From contig JANQEE010000011.1 of assembly GCA_028278525.1 (NCBI GenBank), forward strand, positions 1 through 64,000: DNA of 64,000 nucleotides, in the 5' to 3' direction. A program made the translations under genes and the position numbers. The first letter of the stretch is position 1. Each line of letters starts with the position of its first letter. Below are positions 18,498-26,713 of the stretch, in pieces. Source of the DNA: Minwuiaceae bacterium. GTDB taxonomy: Bacteria; Pseudomonadota; Alphaproteobacteria; Minwuiales; Minwuiaceae. The notes under the pieces were generated by a model. It saw nothing but the letters and a program-made list of their open reading frames with translations, was not told the DNA's origin and did not search any database.

Positions 18498-19892
18498 ATG
18501 AAACGTGCGAACTTTCCGATCAACAGGCGGAACTTTCTCCTGGCCTCCGGCGCCGCCGTCGTGGCCGGCGGGTGCCAACTCCGCGCCGAAGAGGTCGAAC
18601 CGCTGCAATTGCGGTCTCGCCTGACAAGCTACGCGTTCGACCGGCCGGCCACGCGGGGCCTGGTCAGCCTGCTGGACAACGCCCCGCCGCCCGTGATCCG
18701 TTTGCGCCAGAACCAACCCGCGGTCATCGATCTGACCAACGGCCTGGACGACTACACGACCATGCACTGGCACGGCGTCCGCCTGCCCAACGCGATGGAC
18801 GGCGTTCCTTACCTGACGCAGTTTCCCATCGCCAAGGACGAGACGTTCCGCTACGCCTACACGCCGCCGGACGCGGGCACCTACTGGTATCACCCGCATT
18901 GCATGACGATGAAGCAGATGGCGCACGGCCTGACGGGCATCCTGATCGTCGAGGAGCCCGACGATGTCGGGTTCGACGAAGACCTGGCCCTCAACCTCAA
19001 GGATTTCCGCCTGGACGGCGACGGCCGGCTTCTTCCCTTCTTCACGCCGAAAGGCGCCGCCAGGGCCGGAACCCTGGGCAACACGCTGACGGCGAACTGG
19101 CGGATAAATCCCCGCCACGATGTTCCCGCCGGCGGGCTGGTGCGTCTGCGGATTGCCGTCACCGACACGACCCGTCTGTACAGGCTTGTGCTGCCGGACC
19201 TGTCCGGCAGGATCGTCGCGTGGGACGGGCATCCCGTAAACGAGCCGGTGCCGTGGCCGACCATGGAAACGCCGTTATGGATCGGCCCCGGGCAACGCGT
19301 CGACATCGCGCTCCGCATGCCCGACGGCGAAGGCGCGGAGGTCTCGCTCGGCACGTTGATCGGCGCCACGCTCCGTCCGCTCGCCAGCCTTCGGTCCGTC
19401 GGAAAGTCCCTAAAACGGGATCTGGCGGAACTTCGGCCGCTGCCGCCGAACCCGCTTGCAGAACCGGACCTTAAAGCGGCCGAGGTCCGCGAGTTGGTGT
19501 TCGGCTGGACGCCCGACGGCAACGGCCAGAGAAATGGGCTTTGCGGCAGCAGCGAATTTTCCTTCTGGTCCATCGACCGCAAGCCCTGGCCCGGCGACGC
19601 CGTCCCGAACGTCGGCCCGGTCGCCGACCTCGAACGCGGAAAAAGCTACGTCCTGCGGCTGCGCAACGAATCGCCGAACATGCATCCCATCCATCTGCAC
19701 GGCCTCGTTTTCCTGCCCGTCGCCTCGAACCGGCGCCGTCTGCCGCGCAACTGGACGGACACGATCCTGCTGCTGAAGAACGAAACCGTCGACATCGCGC
19801 TCACGGCCGACAACCCCGGCGACTGGGCCTTCCACTGCCACGTGATCGAACACCAAAAGACCGGATTGGCCGGCTACATCCGGGTTTCCTAG
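18498..19892 (+). CDS. Multicopper oxidase, Tat-exported
   Basis: 464 residues from the ATG at 18498 (ribosome site GGCGGA); an ATG at 18429 would mask the signal. The Tat signal is INRRNFLLASGAAVVAGG, followed by a Cys that might be lipidated, although the lipobox is weak. All four copper motifs are present: MHWHGV, WYHPHCM, HPIHLHG and HCHVIEHQKTGL. The position of the type-1 axial ligand after the last motif is Leu rather than Met, which is typical of laccase-like, higher-potential enzymes. It should oxidise phenols or metal ions in the periplasm. There is no adjacent copper resistance operon. Confidence 0.93.
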   Translation: MKRANFPINRRNFLLASGAAVVAGGCQLRAEEVEPLQLRSRLTSYAFDRPATRGLVSLLDNAPPPVIRLRQNQPAVIDLTNGLDDYTTMHWHGVRLPNAMDGVPYLTQFPIAKDETFRYAYTPPDAGTYWYHPHCMTMKQMAHGLTGILIVEEPDDVGFDEDLALNLKDFRLDGDGRLLPFFTPKGAARAGTLGNTLTANWRINPRHDVPAGGLVRLRIAVTDTTRLYRLVLPDLSGRIVAWDGHPVNEPVPWPTMETPLWIGPGQRVDIALRMPDGEGAEVSLGTLIGATLRPLASLRSVGKSLKRDLAELRPLPPNPLAEPDLKAAEVRELVFGWTPDGNGQRNGLCGSSEFSFWSIDRKPWPGDAVPNVGPVADLERGKSYVLRLRNESPNMHPIHLHGLVFLPVASNRRRLPRNWTDTILLLKNETVDIALTADNPGDWAFHCHVIEHQKTGLAGYIRVS

Positions 19893-19916
19893 AGCTGCTG
19901 AAGAAAAGCGTCTGTC

Positions 19917-20035
19917 CGTTTACCCACCCTTCGAGGCGCATTCCTTCGGGCCTGAGGTCGTCGTGTTTTCAACAAGTAAGCCCTCATGCTGAGGAGCCTG
20001 CAGAGCAGGCATCTCGAAGCATCCAAGCCACAATG
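19917..20035. repeat. Intergenic repeat of the CCTTCGAG...CCTCATGCTGAGGAG type
   Basis: Two imperfect, inverted copies of a short motif: CCTTCGAGGCGC at about 19926 in one direction and CCCTCATGCTGAGGAGCC at 19981, followed by CATCTCGAAGCATCC, in the other. Related sequences occur at 42969-43034 and 52222-52313 in this window. Such palindromic intergenic units are common in alphaproteobacteria and can form hairpins in transcripts. Confidence 0.6.
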
Positions 20036-20100
20036 CAATGGCATTTTCAACAACCTGCTGGCCACTTCGCGACAGCCGGGACGACACGGGCGCGTAACGA

Positions 20101-20160
20101 TCATACCGGCGCCAGATTCCTCGTCGGCACCCAGCCGGTTTCGCCCACGCCGTTTCGATA
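20101..20160 (-). pseudogene. 3' remnant of an SH3-like gene (third copy)
   Basis: On the minus strand this 60-nt stretch reads RNGVGETGWVPTRNLAPV and stop. It matches the last residues of the intact SH3-like gene at 25909-26256 (RNGAGETGWVPTRNLEPR), with high nucleotide similarity as well. No start or upstream portion is present, so it is a leftover of a duplicated copy. Confidence 0.75.
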
Positions 20161-20237
20161 GTCTTCATCGACACGCTTCGAAGAGTTCGGCGGCCATGCG
20201 GGAGTGCGTTGGAATGACTGGGCTGATCAAATCGGAT

Positions 20238-20645
20238 TCACCGGGCGGATGACCCCGGAATCGGCGAACGCGCGTTCTGCGGCAGCCCGTCTTCGATCTC
20301 GTAATAGTCGCCCTTCTCCGAGACGAAGATGTGCATCGACAACGACGTGTCCGTCGGCCCGTCGAAGACGCCCATGGCCACGGCCGTCCAGTCGCGATGG
20401 ATCGGGTCCCAGAACAGCGTCGATCCGCAAGTGCCGCAAAAGCCGCGCCGGACCTTCTCGGAAGAGTGATACCAGCGAACCGCGTCCTCGCCTTCGATGT
20501 GAAGGGCGGTGCGGGGGATATCGATTGACGCCTCGTAATGTCCAGTGTGCTTTCGGCATTCAACGCAGTGGCAGGCGACCGGACGAGGCAGGTCCCCTTC
20601 GACGGTGATCCGCACGGCGCCGCAAAGGCACGAACCCTTATGCAT
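20238..20645 (-). CDS. GFA-family (glutathione-dependent formaldehyde-activating-like) protein
   Basis: 135 residues from the ATG at 20643-20645. The Zn-binding cysteines of the GFA/CENP-V fold are present in order: GSCLCGAV, CHCVECRKHTG and FCGTCGS. The family name derives from the Gfa enzyme that joins glutathione with formaldehyde, but most short relatives have no proven activity. The start overlaps the end of the upstream DUF2087 gene by 8 bp, so the two are coupled. Confidence 0.88.
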   Translation of the reverse strand: MHKGSCLCGAVRITVEGDLPRPVACHCVECRKHTGHYEASIDIPRTALHIEGEDAVRWYHSSEKVRRGFCGTCGSTLFWDPIHRDWTAVAMGVFDGPTDTSLSMHIFVSEKGDYYEIEDGLPQNARSPIPGSSAR

Positions 20646-21207
20646 CCTTTGGCTCCGCCACCGTGTCGGCGCGTGTCCGTCGACGCGCAAAAAGCGCCCT
20701 GATCAGGGCTTTCGCCTCGGCGGGCGGTTCCTGCTCGATGCGTCGATAGTCCGTTCCATCCGTGCGGCGCGAAAGAAGCCCGCAGGAGATCATCGTCCGG
20801 CGTAGTGTCGCGGGATCGCCGAACAGGTGCTCATGAGCGAGGCGTTCGTTGACGACCCGCTCCTGCATGGATCGATCGGCGGGCAACGTCGCCCAGAGCG
20901 CCCAGAGCGCCAATGTCTGCACGCCGCGCTTTGCAGGCCATCGGATCAGACGGCCCGCGGCGTCGAATTGATGCAGAGCGCGCTCTACTGCCCGCGCATC
21001 GGCGGGCGGACCGTCGGTGGCGCGGCCGAGCCTTTCCCCGGCTGCGTACGCGGATCGCATGTGTTGGACGTTCTGATAGCCCGCCGCGCGCGCGGCCATG
21101 TTCATGAGGCTGAGGTGCGACGGACTTGCGTCGCCCAACTGTTTGGAGAGTGCGCGCACAAACGTGGTCAGGTCGTCCGCGCGCAGTGGCAAAGGGGTCT
21201 TCGGCAT
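20638..21207 (-). CDS. DUF2087-domain protein, possible transcriptional regulator
   Basis: 189 residues. The N-terminal half has a helical segment (ALSKQLGDASPSHLSLMNMAARAAGYQ) of a kind found in small DNA-binding or toxin-related proteins. The C-terminal half matches DUF2087: FDAAGRLIRWPAKRG, a helix with a Glu-rich NERLAHEHLFGDPATLRRTM, and CGLLSRRTDGTDYRR. DUF2087 often accompanies HTH domains and is thought to be regulatory. It overlaps the GFA gene downstream by 8 bp. The exact role is unknown. Confidence 0.82.
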   Translation of the reverse strand: MPKTPLPLRADDLTTFVRALSKQLGDASPSHLSLMNMAARAAGYQNVQHMRSAYAAGERLGRATDGPPADARAVERALHQFDAAGRLIRWPAKRGVQTLALWALWATLPADRSMQERVVNERLAHEHLFGDPATLRRTMISCGLLSRRTDGTDYRRIEQEPPAEAKALIRALFARRRTRADTVAEPKDA

Positions 21208-21551
21208 GGTTCTTCCACATCGGGCGCCGGTGCTTCATCGTCGGTCGCTGGCTTAACGACGCGGCGCTCTAATCGGTGTGAATAGATGCGATGCCGTTCG
21301 ATCGTGATGGCAGGTTTAGCTCTCCCAAAGGAGCAGCGACGCCTCGGTGTCTGCCGACCGTGATGAAGATATAGCGCAAGGTGCGACGGCAGCCAAGATG
21401 ATCCCTGCACTGGACACAAAGCCCTTGCCACAACCCTCGCAGCAAAAACGGTCGTTTTAGATCGTGGATAGCCGAGCCCTGAAATCGCAGGTTTTCCCGA
21501 ACTCATAAACCCCAACCAAAACCATCTCGGGTTCTGAGAGTCTGTTCAAGA
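21208..21551. other. Intergenic stretch, nothing coding recognised
   Basis: This stretch precedes the large hairpin. Open frames on the minus strand have no homologous look and no ribosome site. The segment near 21533-21551 (GAGAGTCTGTTCAAGA) loosely resembles the opposite flank of the hairpin read in reverse (GTGTCTGTGCAAAAATGC), so it may belong to the same element. Confidence 0.4.
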
Positions 21552-21639
21552 GTGCCTGGCCGGCCCGCTCCCCCGTCCCAGCCACCCGCACAGGGTACCC
21601 TATGGGTGGTTGGGACGGGGGAGCGGGCCGGCCAGGCAC
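21552..21639. repeat. 88-nt hairpin with 36-bp arms and nested palindromic loop
   Basis: Bases 21552-21587 pair with 21604-21639 with one mismatch, and the arms are very GC-rich (GTGCCTGGCCGGCCCG outermost). The 16-nt loop itself contains the palindrome AGGGTACCCT at 21592-21601. Such a long stem exceeds a normal terminator and fits a MITE, a transposon end-to-end remnant, or a structured RNA. Confidence 0.85.
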
Positions 21640-21642
21640 CCC

Positions 21643-21670
21643 AAAAAAGCGTCTGACGACGCATTTTTGC
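21643..21670. terminator. Candidate bidirectional intrinsic terminator
   Basis: The sequence has an A-run, a short stem GCGTC-TGAC-GACGC and a T-run (AAAAAAGCGTC ... GACGCATTTTT). It would read as an intrinsic terminator in both directions. It lies directly beside the large hairpin and may be part of the same mobile unit. Confidence 0.5.
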
Positions 21671-21973
21671 ACAGACACTGAGAGGTTTTTGACAGCCCTG
21701 AAGCGGCGAAGCTGTCACTCGCGGTTCTGCGGCAAATTGGGAGAATGGGCCCGAACCGGGTATTCGCGCTGCTCAGCCGTTGTTCGATGCGATAGACCCG
21801 AAGCGGTCCTTCGGATTTTCACTACACAGGCGGTGATGCCAATGCCTACTCTGCGCTTTCTTCTGCCGTACCTTGTCAGCGTTCAACATGTCTTAAGCTG
21901 AGCGTACTGCGGAGCTTTGCCCGGTAGCCGCAGAGGGATCGTGTGCCATTTGCGGACATCGCGTTACTGGGCA
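21671..21973. other. Intergenic stretch, nothing recognised
   Basis: About 300 nt between the hairpin and the GNAT gene. I see no convincing gene, promoter or repeat. Confidence 0.4.
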
Positions 21974-22414
21974 TCACTTCATCAGGCGGTAATTGAGCGG
22001 CGGCCAGACGGAGCTGGCGAGCCAATCGAGAAAGGCTTCGCGAAAGCCTTCCCGATCTGCCTGCACACCGGTTCGCCACCACCAGGCTACATCCGCTGTC
22101 CGGTCTCCGAGAATAGAGGGATAGACGTAGGTGCAGCCGAGATATTCACCGGCGCAGTCCTCGATAATCCAGGCAAAGCTACGTCGCGCCTGAAACTCCT
22201 TTTGATGCCAGGCAAGATCGATCAGATGGGCTTCCGGCGTTAGCCCATCGGGCCACGTCAGGCTCGGGTATGCGGCTTGAATTTCAGCCGCACTCTCCAT
22301 TACCGCTGAGTAATCCCGGTCCTGATCGGCAACGGTCAAAGCCTTCAGCACGAATTCGCCGAGCTGATGTTCCGTCGGAATTTGCCGGTCAACAAATTCC
22401 GGGTGAGGCCTCAT
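21974..22414 (-). CDS. GNAT-like N-acetyltransferase
   Basis: 146 residues from the ATG at 22412-22414, which has a GGAGCGGAG ribosome site; a longer start lacks one. The order of elements fits a GNAT domain: FVLKALTVADQDRDYSAVM (beta1-alpha1), a substrate-side helix, SFAWIIEDCAGEYLGCTYVYP (beta-hairpin) and DVAWWWRTG (the V motif preceding the pyrophosphate loop). The canonical Q/RxxGxG/A loop is not clear, so cofactor binding may be altered. It begins a lower-GC island. Confidence 0.68.
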   Translation of the reverse strand: MRPHPEFVDRQIPTEHQLGEFVLKALTVADQDRDYSAVMESAAEIQAAYPSLTWPDGLTPEAHLIDLAWHQKEFQARRSFAWIIEDCAGEYLGCTYVYPSILGDRTADVAWWWRTGVQADREGFREAFLDWLASSVWPPLNYRLMK

Positions 22415-22748
22415 TTCTCCGCTCCCAAGCGCGCCGCCCTTCGATCCAGTATGCGTTGGGCATCTCGGTTCGTTCAAGTTTGGTCGCTCGCGCTTTCAAA
22501 ACGTCGGCAACAGGCTCCGACCGAACGAAAAGGTAGAGGACGTCAACCTCCAAAACGGGTCATGAATCCGCTTTGGGCCGACGGTGACTGTGTGAGGTAA
22601 AGCTGCCGTGACGTTTGGGCATCGGCGAGTTCCGTTGTGGAGCAGACGCACGCATTCGCACTCGGCCAATTCCGGCCGGTCATGGCCGGCGCCTCCGAGG
22701 GCGGGATTGGATCGGTCAGCGGACGTTCAGCACACCCGACGCTGAAGC
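22415..22748. other. Intergenic stretch, nothing recognised
   Basis: 334 nt between the GNAT-like and lipoprotein genes. There is no recognisable gene or repeat; base composition is mixed. Confidence 0.4.
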
Positions 22749-23135
22749 TCACTTTTGACCCTGAGCGGTCATGGATCGGTAGAGATTTTGTGATACTAAA
22801 CTAGCCGCCAGATCATGTAGGTCGCTGCGGAGAGTTGCCTCCTCATCTTCCAAGAATTTCTCTCTTGAGACCAAGCTGCCCGTCATCGTCATCGCCAAGT
22901 CGGTCATCGCCACGACGTAAACGTCTTCCTGCGGCTTACAGGCTGAAACTACGAACTCAGTCGCTCTCTCGACAGCCAGTTCCCCACCACCGTTACTCGC
23001 CGACAGGACCTCTACCTGCTTGAAGACACAGGCTTTGTATTGTTCATTTTCAGTCCCTGCCTTGATAAGGTTTTGTCCCAGGCCGCACCCAGTCACAAGA
23101 AATAGGGGCAGGGCAGCTGATATTTTCCAAAACAT
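22749..23135 (-). CDS. Small lipoprotein, unknown function
   Basis: 128 residues with a lipoprotein signal (ISAALPLFLVTGCGLG; lipobox LVTGC with Cys17). The mature part is mostly helical, with two further cysteines (YKACVFK and VSACKPQ) that could pair. I do not recognise a family. Codon use is less GC-biased than in flanking genes, in line with the AT-richer island in which it sits. It lies 15 bp downstream of a DUF2306 gene on the same strand. Confidence 0.75.
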   Translation of the reverse strand: MFWKISAALPLFLVTGCGLGQNLIKAGTENEQYKACVFKQVEVLSASNGGGELAVERATEFVVSACKPQEDVYVVAMTDLAMTMTGSLVSREKFLEDEEATLRSDLHDLAASLVSQNLYRSMTAQGQK

Positions 23136-23150
23136 GATGTGTTTTTCTGC

Positions 23151-23831
23151 TTACAAGGCGGAGGCCCTATTGGGCGTTTGGATTGAGGGGAGTGGTTTCG
23201 CGACAAAAAGATGGATCAACGCTTCCGCGACCAGAAGGTTCAGAACCCAACAAAGCACCATAAAGCAATCTCTTAAGAAACCTGTGGGCTCGACGCCAAA
23301 GGTGACGATCCATGCAATTCCAAGCAAAGCTTGTGTCGAAGCGCCCTGGCCAATGGCATAGGCCCTAAGCATCGAAGCCCCGTGACTTTTGAAGGAACGC
23401 GCCCTGACGGCAATGATCGCCCAGGCGAGCAGTCCGATCATTGCGAAACCAAGGATAATCCGCGCAGAAAACAAAAGGCTGCCTTGAATGGCCTCGGGGA
23501 AGGTAAAGTAGACGGTCATCCACAACCCGGTGCTTGCCGACAGAAACCCTGCAATCACCATCGCGCGACCGATCATTCGGTGTATTGCCGGGCGGTGGCG
23601 CCTCAAACTTGGCAGAAACTGTATCGCCCCTGCGAGGCAGAATACGAAACTGCCCGAGACGTGGAAAATGACTGGCCAAGGATCGGCTATGGCCCGCGGA
23701 TTTCCCGGAAGAACAGAAGGGCCACCGGCAAGTTCAACAAGCCTTATCAGGCCACCGAATGTAGGAATTGACGAGAAAACAACAATCAAAATCAATGTTG
23801 TCCATTCACGTCCGGTTAAAGCGTTCATCAT
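23151..23831 (-). CDS. DUF2306-family membrane protein
   Basis: 226 residues with about seven hydrophobic segments (for example TTLILIVVFSSIPTFGGLIRL and IILGFAMIGLLAWAIIAV). The family pattern is visible: FHVSGSFVFCLAGAIQFLPSLRRHRPAIHRMIGR, with histidines in the first and second halves, then FKSHGASMLRAYAIGQGA. DUF2306 proteins are membrane proteins of unknown function related to cytochrome-b561-like folds. It is divergent from a LysR gene, which is the usual layout for an LTTR and its target. Confidence 0.85.
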   Translation of the reverse strand: MMNALTGREWTTLILIVVFSSIPTFGGLIRLVELAGGPSVLPGNPRAIADPWPVIFHVSGSFVFCLAGAIQFLPSLRRHRPAIHRMIGRAMVIAGFLSASTGLWMTVYFTFPEAIQGSLLFSARIILGFAMIGLLAWAIIAVRARSFKSHGASMLRAYAIGQGASTQALLGIAWIVTFGVEPTGFLRDCFMVLCWVLNLLVAEALIHLFVAKPLPSIQTPNRASAL

Positions 23832-23995
23832 ACAGCCTCTGATTTGACCCTAGATCGAGACCAGTCTTCGTTCATGGCGCCCATATCAACATTGGGCTGG
23901 CCGGTTTGTGTGGCGCCCGTTTGGTTCCAAGTACCAATCCGGCACCGCGTATCCGAGTGCTTTTGCAGTGGAGATGGCGGGTTTCTATATCTTCA

Positions 23996-24038
23996 AATTC
24001 GAATTAAAAATTGCCAAAATATGCAGATTTGATATTCA
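23996..24038. promoter_or_regulatory. Candidate operator and promoter between DUF2306 and lysR
   Basis: The AT-rich divergent region holds a perfect palindrome AATTCGAATT at 23996-24005. It also has a weak promoter reading toward the LysR gene: TTGCCA at 24011-24016 and TATTCA at 24033-24038, spacing 16. The predicted start of transcription would then fall at about the LysR ATG, so the message may be leaderless; no ribosome site is visible. Confidence 0.35.
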
Positions 24039-24045
24039 TTATTGA

Positions 24046-24930
24046 ATGAGAAATCGAAACTCCGCATTCGATTGGTCGCAGGCACAATCCTTTCTTGCTA
24101 CCGCTGAAACGGGATCTTTTTCCGGCGCCGCCGAACTACTGGGATTGTCTCAACCGACTGTGGGGCGGCATGTCGCTGCTCTTGAGAGTGATCTTGGTCT
24201 GTTGTTATTCGATCGGATCGGAAAATCCTTGGCGATAAATGACAAGGGTCTAGCCCTGGTCGCTCACGCGAAAGCAATGAAGGAAGCGGCGGACCTGTTC
24301 AGTCTTTCGGCGCTGGGACAGGATCAAAGGATCGCAGGTCCTGTCAGCGTCACCGCAAATGATGCATTCTGCGCCTATATCTTGCCGCCAATCATCGAGC
24401 GCATTCGGCTTACCTATCCCAAAGTTCAGGTGGAGATCGTTTCATCCAACGACGTTCAAGATTTGGGGCGCCGTGAGGCGGATATTGCCATCCGCAACGT
24501 TCAGCCCAAACATCCCGATCTCTATGCCAAGCGCATACGGACCACAAAAGCCTATCTCTATGGAGCAAGCTCTTATCTCGACGCTATAGGCCGCCCTGCA
24601 ACGCTCAACGATATCAGCGAACGCACGACCTTCCTCGGAGATTCATCCGGGCGCGTCTTGCAGATGTTGAGCGCAATGAACGGAGCCATTGCGGCCGAAC
24701 AATTCAGCATCGTCGCCAACTCTGGGGTGGCGATATGGGAGTCGGTTAAGCGAGGACTGGGCCTCGCCGTTATGTTTGAAGATCTCGCAAATATCACACC
24801 CGGGGTGGAGGCTGTCTTGCAAAAGGAAGTCTCAGCCGAAGTTCCTGTCTGGCTTGTCACTCATGGTGAGCTGAAAACCAGTGCCAGGATGCGCGCGATC
24901 TTCGATATCTTGTCCGAGGAGCTGACCTGA
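24046..24930 (+). CDS. LysR-family transcriptional regulator
   Basis: 294 residues with an N-terminal HTH (SFSGAAELLGLSQPTVGRHVAALE, about residues 20-43) and an LTTR effector domain. It is divergent from the DUF2306 gene and is likely to control it and the lipoprotein gene. The start has no clear ribosome site (TATTCATTATTGAATG). The gene has noticeably lower GC than the window average and is followed by an IS3 remnant, so recent acquisition is plausible. Confidence 0.92.
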   Translation: MRNRNSAFDWSQAQSFLATAETGSFSGAAELLGLSQPTVGRHVAALESDLGLLLFDRIGKSLAINDKGLALVAHAKAMKEAADLFSLSALGQDQRIAGPVSVTANDAFCAYILPPIIERIRLTYPKVQVEIVSSNDVQDLGRREADIAIRNVQPKHPDLYAKRIRTTKAYLYGASSYLDAIGRPATLNDISERTTFLGDSSGRVLQMLSAMNGAIAAEQFSIVANSGVAIWESVKRGLGLAVMFEDLANITPGVEAVLQKEVSAEVPVWLVTHGELKTSARMRAIFDILSEELT

Positions 24931-24982
24931 GCCCTGAAAGCTCCTTCATCTGATAGGAGAGTCCGTCATAGAGGAGACGGAC

Positions 24983-25048
24983 ATGAGGAAATCACGTTTC
25001 ACGGAAGAGCAGATCATCTCGATCCTGGCTGAGCAGACTGAGGTCTAA
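24983..25048 (+). pseudogene. IS3-family orfA 5' remnant
   Basis: A 21-codon frame reading MRKSRFTEEQIISILAEQTEV, then stop. The first 18 residues are the characteristic start of IS3-family OrfA (HTH_Tnp_1). Nothing of the remaining OrfA or OrfB follows. The leading AGGAGAC ribosome site is kept. This is the left stub of a deleted insertion sequence. Confidence 0.8.
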
Positions 25049-25176
25049 TGCGGTGCGGTCGGGGCGATCGTCATTGGCGGTCGCTTTCTGGCCAAGAACG
25101 GCCAGCTTCGGCTATTCGTTGGCTCTACAGCGAAAGGCCGCTTTGAGCCCACAAGAGACATTCGAGGAGAACCTTT

Positions 25177-25632
25177 ATGAAGATGCGGATTAACTTTTTC
25201 TTGGGTCCGCTGATATCAATTGCTGCATTGGCCGCCAATGCCGGGGAGGAAGAGAACGTGTCGCCGTCGGAATTCGTTAAGCAATATGAAGCAGCACTAG
25301 CAACTCAGAAGTGGGAAGTGGTGAGCCCTTTGATTCATGAAAGCGCGAGCGTGGTTTTTTCCAGCGGATCAGTTCACAAGGGCAAAGATGCTGTGCGGGC
25401 GGCGTATGAACGCAACTTCGAGGCGATCAAGAACGAAGACTACAAGATTGCCAACGTCCATTGGCTTCTTGATTCATCCGATAGTGCGGCATACATGTTC
25501 GACTTTTTTTGGACTGGCGTCATTGGAGGACAAAAGGCTTCGGGTGCTGGAAGAGGAACGGCGGTTCTAATTTTCGAGAACGACAAGTGGCAGCTTCTGG
25601 CAGAGCATTTAGGCCCATATTCCCAGCAATAG
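25177..25632 (+). CDS. Exported NTF2-like (SnoaL/DUF4440-type) protein
   Basis: 151 residues. A Sec signal (INFFLGPLISIAALAANA) precedes an NTF2-like fold: FVKQYEAALATQKWEVVSPL, then HKGKDAVRAAYERNFE (the usual G-x-x-A-I/V-R helix) and later beta strands (GTAVLIFENDKWQLLAEHLG). Such domains can be small enzymes or binding modules; no active-site residues can be assigned. It lies downstream of an IS remnant in an AT-richer region and stands alone. Confidence 0.78.
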   Translation: MKMRINFFLGPLISIAALAANAGEEENVSPSEFVKQYEAALATQKWEVVSPLIHESASVVFSSGSVHKGKDAVRAAYERNFEAIKNEDYKIANVHWLLDSSDSAAYMFDFFWTGVIGGQKASGAGRGTAVLIFENDKWQLLAEHLGPYSQQ

Positions 25633-25908
25633 GAACGGCAGCTCCTGGCCGAGAGGTCCGCCTTCTCGCATGCGCAACGAACGTCTGCTTCCCGCCCATC
25701 TCGGTCGTCGGGTGCAGCACAGCCAACGTCCAATTGGGCTCAAACCGGGTATTCGTTGCAAACCCTTCAAACGACCGCTTCTGGTCGGTTACCGCCGTTG
25801 CACTCAGGCAAGATTGGGTGGGGCTGTCGGTGATGACGTCGACCCATGCCTCACATCCTGTCGATACAGAGTGTTGGCATGGCCCGTCCGGGCAAGCGCC
25901 GGTTGCGG

Positions 25909-26256
25909 TCAGCGGGGCTCCAGGTTCCTCGTCGGCACCCAGCCGGTCTCGCCCGCGCCGTTTCGGCACCATATCCAGCCGTGCGTCGCCCACAGACCCG
26001 TGAGCGTCTCGCCGGCCCGGCAGGTCAGCTCCGCCGCCGAATAGTCCTTGCGCGCGATGGCCCGGCCGTCCCGGACCTCGGTGATGTCGTCCGGAATCCA
26101 TCCCTCGCGTCCGTCCGCCGCGCGGGCCCAGACCCATCGGTGCCCGTCCCATAGGTCGGTCCGGTCCGTCAGGACGACGTCGTCGCCCGCCTTGAACGCG
26201 ATGGGGTCGGGGAAGCTCGCGTCGTGATCGGACGTGACCGTGAATTGCTTATGCAT
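25909..26256 (-). CDS. Tandem SH3-like domain protein
   Basis: 115 residues with two SH3-like repeats. The first is around FKAGDDVVLTDRTDLWDGHRWVW with GREGWIPDDI. The second is around AAELTCRAGETLTGLWATHGWIWC with GETGWVPTRNL. There is no signal peptide. It lies downstream of a truncated adenylate-cyclase end at 26375-26664 on the same strand. The same pairing, with the cyclase intact and this gene truncated, occurs at 30028-31985. Function unknown; probably a binding adaptor. Confidence 0.78.
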   Translation of the reverse strand: MHKQFTVTSDHDASFPDPIAFKAGDDVVLTDRTDLWDGHRWVWARAADGREGWIPDDITEVRDGRAIARKDYSAAELTCRAGETLTGLWATHGWIWCRNGAGETGWVPTRNLEPR

Positions 26257-26664
26257 GCCATCGAACTCCGTATTCGCTGCACTCGAAGTCGACGCCGGTC
26301 AATACAGTGAACAGTGAAGTCGGGGGGATCAATACGTAATAGGTCGCTGGCCGGCGGACGCCCCTCCGCCGACTCTAAGGCAGACCGGCCTCGATCAGGG
26401 ATTGGCGGTCGTTGAGAAGGCGCTGGTCGTCCGCGCAGTTCTGCGTCAGCGCCCAATTCGCGACCGTAAAGTCGGGCCGCTCGGCAAGCAGGGCTTTGGC
26501 GTAGCTGCGTGCCTTTTCCATGTCGTCGATGTCGGCGTAGGTCAGGACGATATCGACGAGTCCGAAGCCGGGCGATTGCCGGTTGTACTCGGAGAGGATT
26601 GACAGCGCCTCCTCGAAGCGTCCGGCATATCGATAGGCGTGGCCGAGCACGCCGGAATACCAGC
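26203..26664. repeat. Direct repeat copy A (cyclase 3' end to SH3 5' end)
   Basis: About 462 nt that align with 30055-30533 in the same orientation. By eye similarity is high over the coding parts and lower in the intergenic part, with indels; copy B has an extra GCTGCACTC duplication. It spans the last third of the cyclase TPR region, the intergenic gap and the first codons of the SH3-like gene. Confidence 0.85.
26375..26664 (-). pseudogene. C-terminal fragment of an adenylate-cyclase/TPR gene
   Basis: The translated segment (WYSGVLGHAYRYAGRFEEAL ... CADDQRLLNDRQSLIEAGLP) matches the last 95 or so residues of the intact cyclase at 30243-31985 with few changes. The homology begins abruptly at the Trp codon near 26664, and no cyclase domain lies upstream. 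It is a truncated, non-functional copy left by the duplication that created the direct repeats. Confidence 0.88.
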
Positions 26665-26713
26665 GGGTCATCCACACATGATCCCTGGATGTATTGACGG
26701 TTGCGGTTCGCGG

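Noticed and set aside
25520-26152. Open frame on the minus strand before and within the SH3-like gene
   Set aside because: There is no ribosome site or known motif, and it overlaps the SH3-like gene in another frame.
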